From positions 4,532 to 48,940 of the forward strand of contig QBLX01000002.1 in assembly GCA_003241825.1 (NCBI GenBank): DNA of 44,409 nucleotides, in the 5' to 3' direction. The notes beneath the pieces are model-generated. The model made no database searches. It was not told the origin of the DNA and saw nothing but the letters and a program-made list of their open reading frames with translations. This DNA is from Alphaproteobacteria bacterium (lineage in GTDB: Bacteria; Pseudomonadota; Alphaproteobacteria; Caulobacterales; Caulobacteraceae). This document shows, one piece after another, positions 19,301 through 26,563 of the stretch (its first letter is position 1; each line of letters opens with the position of its first letter). Position numbers and translations under genes: made by a program.

Positions 19301-20595
19301 CGTCCGCGCCTCTGTTCCGGCCGGTGGCCACCGACATCCAGGGCGAGAAGCGCTTCACCTCGACCATCGCGCGGCGGCTGGATACCTTGGGCGCGCTGAC
19401 GCGCGGGGAGCGTCGCACCGCCGGGGCCGGTCTGTTCCGTGCCGAGGACAATCTGGAGAGCCCCTGGGCGCGCCGGGCGCTGCTGGTCTTCTATGGCGCC
19501 CTCGCCTTCGGCGAACTCGCCTCGATGACCCTGGAGACCTTCATGGCCAAGACCGGCCTGAAGCTGCTCGATGCGGACGGTGGCCTCAAGCCCTCGGACG
19601 ACTTGCCGCCCATCCACACCTTCCTGAACCGGCTGCTGGCGCTGCGCATCGCCGACCAGAACGCCCTGTTCGAGGACTTCGATCGCATTCTGTCCGGCAT
19701 ACTCGAACGCGCGGCGGCTTCGGGCGATCTGGATCGCGGCCTTGAGGACATCGAGGCCGAAGAGCTGGAGGTGGTCGATCAGGAGACGATCCGAACCGAT
19801 GTCTCCACGGGCGCGGAGACCGCCCTGGTCACCTTCTCGCTCAGGGTTCGCCGAGAGATCCTGACATCCGACGACGCGGTGGCCCAGGTCGACGATCTTG
19901 CCCACCAGTTCGTCGTCAATGAAAAGTCCGGACGGGCTGCAGTCGCAGAGCTGGGGCTGACCACGACCACGGACGAAGACCGGCTAGTCGCGGCCGTGCG
20001 GCTCGTCCGCCCGGATGGACGCCAGACCATGCCGGAGAAGGCATTTGAGGAATCCGCCTGGAAGCCGACCACCGTCGTCGATTGGCGGCGGGTCTGGGAT
20101 GAGGAGGTAGCCAGGACCGATCCTTGGCGCACGCGCCAGCTCACCCTCGCCACGGGTCTCCTGCTTCCCATCTGGGGTCGGCTGCCGGCGCGCGGATGTT
20201 CCGTTCGCCGGGTGCGCGCGCCCGATGGGCGGCGTTGGCTAGGCCGGGTGCTGGACGAGGTCCAGGTCCGGAGCCTCAAAGCGAACCTGGGCCTGACCGA
20301 TGTCTCGGAGGCCTGGGCTGACGGCGGAAAGACCGCAGCCACGATCCTGGACCGGAACGTACAGCTCTCGCTGAGCGGTGGGCTGTGGCTGAAGCGCTCG
20401 CGGGTCATGGATCGGTGGCGGATCGAGGTGGTCGGGGGCCGCACCGACCGGGACGCCCTGGTCGCGCTCGGATGTTTCGTCGAGATCATCGCCTTCACGC
20501 CCCGGGTGTTCGTGCCCGTGGATCGGCCGGAGGTGCTGGAGGCGGTGCTGCGGCGACATCCGGTGCAGACTGTCCTCGACGGCTTGGCAGCCTGA
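16333..20595 (+). CDS. Giant fusion of N6-methylase-like domain and Strawberry-notch (SNO) DExH helicase
   Basis: Methylase 'RVLEPSAGTGLLAAVAEACG' and 'FDVVVTNPPFADLADHIV'; helicase 'GDGTGCGKGRQIAAVVADNM', 'IAFDEAHAMAN', 'GGTGRSYHADLSAGNQQRRVHYLVEPGWRADAAIQGLGRSHRTHQ'. Confidence 0.9.
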   Translation: MPSTSSLSLFADPTASDAAANIMAAARAFAVHLARSRPLDRRLVAGVMTNAFGASDAEGAWCWRDAYDAIEASTVLQIRRLAPQVARLEDAPLEIATLLASVSALGLTHTRRSEEQVALDQFSTPPQLAALVVLAAQVRPGDRVLEPSAGTGLLAAVAEACGGVLALNEIAPGRANLLDRLFSSATRTRHDGRHIHDLAAGAGGFDVVVTNPPFADLADHIVAGLKSLSDDGRMAAIVPLSALSDDVLARRFRAHGTVIGRIALPPGAFAKHGTSIETGLVVVDRTKAVEGEAPVIDAADLVEAIAAIIRLPERKDAKPRVLTILAAQAFLSPRERSLALPTGRLALLAGAEPLAYEVRAWSGEGRDVGLYQAHGLARIVLSDPRPHPSPLVESGPMASVPPPAPTYRPILPPAMREDARISDAQTETVIYAGEAHGSHLPGRWRLGEAPQDVVLSRDDDEAAVQLRRGFFLGDGTGCGKGRQIAAVVADNMAQGRVRAVWLSRNDALLEDARRDWAAIGGGAHDLVPLSSWKQGEAIRLDRGVLFTTYATLRQPARGARPSRLDQIITWLGEDFDGVIAFDEAHAMANAAGGGKGARGTKKASLQGMAGLALQNRLPDTRVLYVSATGATTAENLAYAARLGLWGGPEAPFVARADFLEAMDRGGVAAMELVARELKALGLYVARSLSFEGVEYEPLVHPLTADDIAIWDAWADAFQLIHANLAEALKATGLSDDDGKPKSPQAASAVHSAFEGAKLRFFGHLLAGLKAPSLVASIQEDLASDRSAVVQIVSTNEAVMERRLASIPPEEWNNLSIDLTPREYVLDYLREAFPVHLMEAVEGEDGAVTLVPVMVDGRPAISREALERREFLITRMACLPAVPGVLDAVLAAFGTDAVAEITGRSRRVVERDGRRVVERRGASAARAETDAFMSGRKRVLIFSDAGGTGRSYHADLSAGNQQRRVHYLVEPGWRADAAIQGLGRSHRTHQASAPLFRPVATDIQGEKRFTSTIARRLDTLGALTRGERRTAGAGLFRAEDNLESPWARRALLVFYGALAFGELASMTLETFMAKTGLKLLDADGGLKPSDDLPPIHTFLNRLLALRIADQNALFEDFDRILSGILERAAASGDLDRGLEDIEAEELEVVDQETIRTDVSTGAETALVTFSLRVRREILTSDDAVAQVDDLAHQFVVNEKSGRAAVAELGLTTTTDEDRLVAAVRLVRPDGRQTMPEKAFEESAWKPTTVVDWRRVWDEEVARTDPWRTRQLTLATGLLLPIWGRLPARGCSVRRVRAPDGRRWLGRVLDEVQVRSLKANLGLTDVSEAWADGGKTAATILDRNVQLSLSGGLWLKRSRVMDRWRIEVVGGRTDRDALVALGCFVEIIAFTPRVFVPVDRPEVLEAVLRRHPVQTVLDGLAA

Positions 20596-20612
20596 GCGGG
20601 ACCGGCCAAACC

Positions 20613-20642
20613 GACCGGAAGGGGCGAAGGCCCCGTCCGGTC
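20613..20642. other. Intergenic hairpin between SNO helicase and first SSB-like gene
   Basis: gaccggaaggggcgaaggccccgtccggtc inverted repeat. Confidence 0.5.
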
Positions 20643-20730
20643 AGGAGGAGGCCCGGAGGAAGGGAGGTCTCGGGTGAAGCGGGATGAGGGAGATCAGCTC
20701 CCTTGGCGCTTCGATCAAATGGAGACTGCC

Positions 20731-21096
20731 ATGCAGACCATGGTGTTCACTGGCCGGTTGGCGGCCGACCCACAGATCAGCGAGGATTTCGCAAAGGCGG
20801 TGTTCCGGCTACTCGAGAAGCGCGGCGTCGACAACGCCGGCAAGGACCGGATCGTCGGCGTAAACTGCGTCAGCTGGTCCAAAGGCCTGAACGAGAAGGT
20901 CATCGCCCGCGGCCTGGCCAAGGGATGTGAGGTCGTCGTGATCGGCGCCTTCATCGACACCGCCTACGCCACCCGCGAGGGACAGGAGCGCACGGCCAAG
21001 GAGCTGGTGGTCAACCGGCTGACCGTCCTCGACTGGGCCGAAGACCGGGAGATCCACGCCGACCGCGATGACGGCTCCGACCGCCTCGCCGCCTGA
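20731..21096 (+). CDS. SSB-like OB-fold protein 1 (no acidic tip)
   Basis: 'MQTMVFTGRLAADPQI...VGVNCVSWSKGLNEKVIARGLAKGCEVVVIGAFIDTAYATREGQERTAKELVVNRLTVLDW'; upstream in-frame starts also possible. Confidence 0.65.
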   Translation: MQTMVFTGRLAADPQISEDFAKAVFRLLEKRGVDNAGKDRIVGVNCVSWSKGLNEKVIARGLAKGCEVVVIGAFIDTAYATREGQERTAKELVVNRLTVLDWAEDREIHADRDDGSDRLAA

Positions 21097-21133
21097 CCCC
21101 CGTCAATCGACTTTTATCATCAGGAGACTGACC

Positions 21134-21550
21134 ATGCAGACCCTTACCCTCGAAGGCTATCTGGCCGCCGACCCGTCCATCCTGTCCGCCCAAGGCTCCG
21201 GCCGTAAACGGGCCAGCTTCCGCGTTCTGGAGACGACCCGGTTCAGACGTGCCGACGGCACGCCCGGCGAGCGCACCACCGGCTTCAACTGCCTGTGCTT
21301 CAACGAGGCGACGACCGAGAAATACATCGAGCCGTTCGCCAGGAAGGGCAGTCGCGTCGTCATTCAGGGCCATGTCGAAAACGACACCTGGACCGGCAAG
21401 GACGGAGTGGAACACTACGACCTGCGCCTGATCGTGAGCGACATCCGGTTAAAGAACCGACGGATCCAGCCGGAAAAGACCGCCGCAGACGACAACCAGG
21501 TGCAGGAGCCCGCCGGCGGCTATGACTTGAACGACGACATCCCGTTCTGA
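21134..21550 (+). CDS. ssb: Single-stranded DNA-binding protein 2
   Basis: 'MQTLTLEGYLAADPSILSAQGSGRKRASFRVLETT...FNCLCFNEATTEKYIEPFARKGSRVVIQGHVENDTW'; C-terminal tip DDIPF. Confidence 0.8.
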   Translation: MQTLTLEGYLAADPSILSAQGSGRKRASFRVLETTRFRRADGTPGERTTGFNCLCFNEATTEKYIEPFARKGSRVVIQGHVENDTWTGKDGVEHYDLRLIVSDIRLKNRRIQPEKTAADDNQVQEPAGGYDLNDDIPF

Positions 21551-21576
21551 TCTACCATCTCATATCCACGATCTGC

Positions 21577-21608
21577 GGCTCGGCGCGTAAGCGTCGGGCC
21601 GTTTTTTG
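21577..21608 (+). terminator. Intrinsic terminator after the ssb pair
   Basis: ggctcggcgc-gtaa-gcgtcgggcc fully pairs with G:U wobbles, followed by gtttttt. Confidence 0.75.
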
Positions 21609-21960
21609 TTTTAACTGCCGGCGACCGACAGGCCGAGGCCCCTCCCCGTCACTGGCTATCTGGATCACCGTCTATGCCACGACCGCGGCTCGCCGCCGTC
21701 GACGGACGAGAAGATCGTTGTCCATCTGTTCGCATCGGCGCGACGGCGCCGAACGGTGTCGTCGTCGCCAAGGGCGACGACGACTTGCCCCCACACAACG
21801 CCCTCCGATTTTGTCACATCACCCTGAAAGTCAACGGCTTCGCCTTATCCCCTCCACAGCCCGCGAAGGGCGGTCCGCTCCGGTGACTTTCCGGGGCCCA
21901 ATGTGCCGAAAATCGGGGTCGTTGCGCATGGGGCGCTCGACATTCTCAAGGAATGTTTCA

Positions 21961-22908
21961 ATGACCTACTACAGCAATCCCTTCATCGCCTCCGCCTCCC
22001 AGAAGTCCAACTCCGCCTTCGACGACCTGACAGGTTCGCTCGGCGATCAACGTCCGCACCCGACAGAGGACGCCCTGGTTCAGCTCGGGCGAGCCCTCAT
22101 GACAGAGCTGGTGGACGTGATCTCGGATACGGCGCTGGAGGACTACCAGACGATCCTGGGAGAGGCTCTGATCGGCGCCTTCCATTCGGCGGCCGGGCGG
22201 ATCGAACGAGACGCAGACCGGTCACGCGATACGATGCGATCGCTTGACCGAGACTTCGACGGTTCAGAAGCGGCCGATACCGAGCTTCAAGAAGCCACAG
22301 CGAAAGCCCGAGCAGGCGATACGGCGACGCAGGCCTGCGAGATGATCAGGGACGCGGCGTCGGAAACCTGGACGATCGCGACCGGGGAGGTCTGGACGGC
22401 ATGGCGGGGTTCGAGGCGCGGTACGCACCTGACCGCGGCCCAGCTGGAAGCCAAACAGGCGATCCGGGCGATCCGCAGTCGGAAATCTGGAGAGGCCGAC
22501 CCGGGCGGTCCGGTGATCGCCTTCCGGGGCGCGCCGACGGCTGACACCTCGGACGACGCGGGCCGGATCTTCGACGCCCTGAACTGGGCAAAGCAGGAGT
22601 GGCCCGACATGGCCCTTGCCACCACCGGGGCGAAGGGGGCTGAGAAGTTGGCGATCAAATGGGCCCAGCAGAAGGGGGTGAAGCTGATCCTCGCTCGCGC
22701 CGATTTCGACACCCACGGCAAGGCAGCTCCGTTCAGAGCGAATGACGAGCTGATCGCGCTTGAGCCCACCTGCTGCCTCACCTTGGTGCATTCGGTGGAT
22801 CGGACGCGCTCGGGAGATCAACGGCCGTTCGGACCGGCGCTCAACCTTGGGCAAAAGGCCATGGAGTCCGGGCTGCGGCACGTCCCCATCAAGGCACGAG
22901 CCGCCTGA
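21961..22908 (+). CDS. DUF2493/SLOG-family protein
   Basis: C-terminal 'VIAFRGAPTADTSDDAGRIFDALNWAKQEWPDMALATTGAKGAEKLAIKWAQQKGVKLILARADF' typical DUF2493; N-terminal helical region. Confidence 0.75.
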   Translation: MTYYSNPFIASASQKSNSAFDDLTGSLGDQRPHPTEDALVQLGRALMTELVDVISDTALEDYQTILGEALIGAFHSAAGRIERDADRSRDTMRSLDRDFDGSEAADTELQEATAKARAGDTATQACEMIRDAASETWTIATGEVWTAWRGSRRGTHLTAAQLEAKQAIRAIRSRKSGEADPGGPVIAFRGAPTADTSDDAGRIFDALNWAKQEWPDMALATTGAKGAEKLAIKWAQQKGVKLILARADFDTHGKAAPFRANDELIALEPTCCLTLVHSVDRTRSGDQRPFGPALNLGQKAMESGLRHVPIKARAA

Positions 22909-22930
22909 CAGATCGAGACTGAAGTCAACG

Positions 22931-22956
22931 ACCCGCTCGGCTTCGGCCGGGCGGGT
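22931..22956. terminator. GC-rich hairpin downstream of the DUF2493 gene
   Basis: acccgctcggc-ttcg-gccgggcgggt. Confidence 0.5.
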
Positions 22957-23237
22957 TCTCTGCGTTTGGCCGCTGTGGAGGCACCCGACGGCGGCAAGCG
23001 AATCGGGATAGCTCGTCAAATCAGAAAACACGGTATTACTGTTGTCTAGCGTTGATCGTGTATGATGATGATAGACTGGTGATCGTAATTTAGGTTTTAG
23101 GGCAAGATAAAAGAAGATGAGAGCGTGCCCGTTTTGTTGTAGGGTATGAGCAACTTATGATGACCTCGAAATGCTTCCACGACTTGCGGTGAGTTAGGGG
23201 CGGATTTTGGGGACGTCGCATCTTCGGAGTCGAGGCT

Positions 23238-24485
23238 ATGTCGGTCAGGAGCGGCATCCAGGCGCGGTTGGAAGAGCGCGGTGAGAACGACGGCAAAGCG
23301 GGTCGCGTCCGTTTGCCGACGACGCTCAAAAGCGACAGGATCAACGTCCGGACCGCGATGTTCCAGCGGCTCGCGGCCTCCCGGCTGTTTGCTTACGGGG
23401 ACCGTGCAGGCGTGCTCAGGACAGCGCAGAAACGTTCAGGGCGCGCCTTCCGCCTGGACGTCCGGCAGAAGGTCATCGTCAAGGCACTAGTATCCCGGCA
23501 CGCCGGCAAAGGCGTGGCGCGGGCGGCGGCTCTAGCGGCCCATGTGAGCTATCTCGGGCGGGCGGGAGCAGGCGCAGAGGGAAAGCCGGCAGAGTTCTTC
23601 AGTCGGACGGACGACGCTGTCGATGCGGCAGAGGCGACCCGGGACTGGGGGACAGACCGGCATCATTTTCGGTTCATCGTGTCGCCGGAGCATGGCGATC
23701 GGATCGCCGATCTGAGGGGGTACACCCGCGAGATCATGGCGAGGGTGTCGGCCGATCTTGGCGAGCCGGGATTGCAATGGATCGGCACCTGTCACTTCGA
23801 TACCGATCAGCCGCATGCGCATCTGGTTGTTCGCGGCAAGCGAGGTGACGGGCGCGATCTGGTGATCCCGCGCGACTACATCGGCTACGGGTTTCGGGCC
23901 CGGGCGCAGGAGGTGGCGCAGGAGCGGCTGGGCGATCTGTCCCGCGCCGACGCCGAGCGGCGCATCTGGAAAGAGACCGAGGCGGATCGGTTCACGGGGT
24001 TTGATCGGCGGCTGGTGCAGGCGGCTGACGCGGACGGTCTGGTTGAAGACGGTGTCGGGGGGACGGATGCTTGGGCGGCACTGTCGCGGGGTCGATTGCG
24101 GCATCTGGAGCGGTTGGGATTGGCGGAACGAACCGGCCCCCGATACCGGCTTGATGCGCGAATGGAGACCAAGCTTCGGACCCTGCAGATCCGGCGGGAT
24201 GTGATCCGAACGCTGAACCAAAGGCGGATGGCGGGTGCGAAGTCAGTACGCCAACTGGGAGCGGAGACTGTGCGCGGTCGGGTCGTTCAAGCGGGGCGAC
24301 ACGACGAGGTCGGGACGTCGCCCTTCGTGGTGGTGAAAGATCGCGCGGGCATGGAGCACTATGCAAGGCTGGCCCCAGGGACGACCACACCCGCAGTCGG
24401 CAAGGCCGTCGAGATCCTTGGCACCGATCGCGGGGTCGCGAGGCTCGGAACCTTGGGTCGCGGTCAGCCGACACTGGAGCGATGA
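23238..24485 (+). CDS. VirD2-like relaxase with DUF3363-like C-terminus
   Basis: 'HHFRFIVSPEHGDRIADLRGYTREIMARVSADLGEPGLQWIGTCHFDTDQPHAHLVVRGKRGDGRDLVIPRDYIGYGFRARAQEVAQERLG'. Confidence 0.85.
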   Translation: MSVRSGIQARLEERGENDGKAGRVRLPTTLKSDRINVRTAMFQRLAASRLFAYGDRAGVLRTAQKRSGRAFRLDVRQKVIVKALVSRHAGKGVARAAALAAHVSYLGRAGAGAEGKPAEFFSRTDDAVDAAEATRDWGTDRHHFRFIVSPEHGDRIADLRGYTREIMARVSADLGEPGLQWIGTCHFDTDQPHAHLVVRGKRGDGRDLVIPRDYIGYGFRARAQEVAQERLGDLSRADAERRIWKETEADRFTGFDRRLVQAADADGLVEDGVGGTDAWAALSRGRLRHLERLGLAERTGPRYRLDARMETKLRTLQIRRDVIRTLNQRRMAGAKSVRQLGAETVRGRVVQAGRHDEVGTSPFVVVKDRAGMEHYARLAPGTTTPAVGKAVEILGTDRGVARLGTLGRGQPTLER

Positions 24486-24653
24486 AGCGATTGATGAAGG
24501 GCCAACCGGCAACTCGCGACGTCGCAAACGCGCCAAGATCGGACATACCCTCAGGGGCGAGAACACGACATTCAGCCACGGGATCGGACCAACTGGCTTG
24601 TAAGCTGCGCTGCTGCCGACCAAATCGCATCGTTCAGCAACTAGCGGGGTCCC

Positions 24654-24956
24654 ATGCCTCACGAGCTGCGCAGCCGCGACGGCCAGCCAGTTACTATTCC
24701 AGACGGCGGCCACGGTTTGCAGGGGCAAGACTGGGACATGGTCACCATTTCGACCGGCAGTCACGGCCTCCAAGGGCGAGACGGAAGGATGGTTGCGATC
24801 TCTGCGAACGGCCACGGCCTCCAAGGTCGGGATGGCCGGATGGTTGTCTCCCGCGGAGGACACGGCTTGCGGGGCCCTGACAGCCGAATGGTTGCGATCC
24901 GACCCGGTAAGCACGGCGTAGGTGACACAAACGGCAGAATGCGAAACAAGCCATAG
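24654..24956 (+). CDS. Tandem-repeat small protein (HGLQGRDGRMV repeats), unknown function
   Basis: ~17-aa (51-nt) repeat unit occurring about 5-6 times; repeat copies differ mostly at synonymous positions. Confidence 0.6.
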   Translation: MPHELRSRDGQPVTIPDGGHGLQGQDWDMVTISTGSHGLQGRDGRMVAISANGHGLQGRDGRMVVSRGGHGLRGPDSRMVAIRPGKHGVGDTNGRMRNKP

Positions 24957-25205
24957 CTTTGACTGGCCGGCGCACGATCGGTCTGCACCAGGAACGGTCA
25001 TCGGCGTGCAGTTGCAAAGCGGACCTTGCCAAGGACCGGGACGGTTTAGAGTCGGCAGTGGGACCTCCCTCGCCAGTCAGGTTCGCGCCCATGCCCGATT
25101 CCAAGAAGCGTCACCACGGTTCGATTTCTGGCCACAGCCGTGCCCGCGAAGATCCGGCCAATCAACGCGCCCAGATCCGTCTCACAAAAGTTGGCCAACA
25201 AAAGC

Positions 25206-25236
25206 GGGACCGTCTCGTGATTGACGAGACGGTCCC
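25206..25236 (-). terminator. Intrinsic terminator of the minus-strand hydrolase gene
   Basis: gggaccgtctcgt-gattg-acgagacggtccc perfect 13-bp stem; followed by gcttttg on the minus strand. Confidence 0.8.
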
Positions 25237-25261
25237 AAGGTACGCGGCGGCCGGGTTGGCC

Positions 25262-26533
25262 TCAGGCGGCCGCGAGCCATGACTTGACCTGGGCGATCGC
25301 GGACGCCTCCCAGCCAAGTTCGAGGTGGTTGACGGCGAGGGTGGCACTGCCGCCATGGTTGGTGACGCCGACAATGTCGCGGCAGCTCTGGATGAACACC
25401 ACGCCATCGGACGGACCGGTGTGCTCATTGTGCAGCAGGGCAATGTCGTTCTGGTTGCCGCACAGATTGTGGATACGGACCGCCGAGGGAGCGGGAGCGT
25501 TCCGGATGACATCGACCAGCGATCGGCTGAGATAGGCGGCAATACCCGGACCGCTGCTGTAGAAGCCCTGGCCGCCGTGGAAGGTCGTGTACCAGTCCTG
25601 CTCAATAGTCGGCAAGGCATAGGTCGCGTCCCACCGCTTCAGAAGCTGGGCCGAGCCGGGGAAATAGGGCGAGCCATAGGTCCACTCCGCCCCTTCGCGG
25701 TTCAAACCGTAGCAGACCAGATTGTCATGGGGCGTCGGTCCGTTGATGACGCCGCCACACTGGGGATAGACCACGAGGCTGAAGGTCCAGCCGTGTCTGA
25801 ACGACAGATCGATGCCGTTGTTGGCCGAGCCCAGCAGGACCAGTCGTCGAATATCACCGCGATAGGTGGTGCCCCAGCTCTTGCGCACGTTGGAGACATA
25901 CATCCGGGCGTTCGAGGCGGCCTTGGACCAAGCGATTACATCCACCTGGGCCGCGCCGGTGCGAGCCTTCACGATCGCGACCGCGTCGGCGATCTGTTCT
26001 GACCAGAAATAGCCGTCGCCGTTCTTGTGCGGCAGGCCGATCGCGAAGACCTTGTGACCGGCCGTCGACAGGGACTGCATCATGCCGGTCGAAGGACAAC
26101 TGGCGCGGCCACAGCCATACGAGCCTGCCTCGTTCGGATCGGCCCAAGCGACATCGGCGTCCTGGTTGGCTCCATGCACCAGCAACACGGGCACCGGCCG
26201 CGTCCCTGTGTCCCAACCGGGCGCATAATACATCAGGAACTTCGACGAATGCGGGCTGGAATCATTGCCGAAAAACGTCGAGCGCTGGCCGCTCTGGTCG
26301 CCGCGACCATCCGGCGGGAAGGCTTCCTGCGTGAAGGCGGTCGTGTCGTCACGCCAACGTTCCACGCGCACCCAGCCGTTTTGGATGCCGCTGCTGTAGG
26401 TAGTCTCCAGCGTGGTCGGGCCGGCAGCGACCGGGCCGGCGAGGGTCATGGTCAGGCCGCAGGCAAAAGCGAGGACAGCCAAAAGCCGTCGCGCCGCTCT
26501 TTCGGGGCCGCATTTCCGGATCTTCAGCATCAA
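25262..26533 (-). CDS. Secreted alpha/beta-hydrolase (lipase/esterase-like)
   Basis: N-terminal signal peptide; 'VPVLLVHGANQDADVAW'; candidate nucleophile 'VIAWSKAASNARMY'. Confidence 0.7.
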   Translation of the reverse strand: MMLKIRKCGPERAARRLLAVLAFACGLTMTLAGPVAAGPTTLETTYSSGIQNGWVRVERWRDDTTAFTQEAFPPDGRGDQSGQRSTFFGNDSSPHSSKFLMYYAPGWDTGTRPVPVLLVHGANQDADVAWADPNEAGSYGCGRASCPSTGMMQSLSTAGHKVFAIGLPHKNGDGYFWSEQIADAVAIVKARTGAAQVDVIAWSKAASNARMYVSNVRKSWGTTYRGDIRRLVLLGSANNGIDLSFRHGWTFSLVVYPQCGGVINGPTPHDNLVCYGLNREGAEWTYGSPYFPGSAQLLKRWDATYALPTIEQDWYTTFHGGQGFYSSGPGIAAYLSRSLVDVIRNAPAPSAVRIHNLCGNQNDIALLHNEHTGPSDGVVFIQSCRDIVGVTNHGGSATLAVNHLELGWEASAIAQVKSWLAAA

Positions 26534-26563
26534 CGTCTCCCTGAAGCCCCCATTGATCTGCGC

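Noticed and set aside
18997-19905. 302-aa minus-strand ORF inside the SNO helicase
   Set aside because: Antisense shadow ORF in GC-rich coding DNA; no recognisable domain
24654-24956. CRISPR or iteron array for the 51-nt repeats
   Set aside because: Repeats diverge synonymously, have no spacers and stay in one reading frame
24243-25001. Minus-strand repeat-containing ORF opposite the tandem-repeat protein
   Set aside because: Synonymous substitution pattern supports the plus-strand frame; the minus-strand ORF also overlaps the relaxase end
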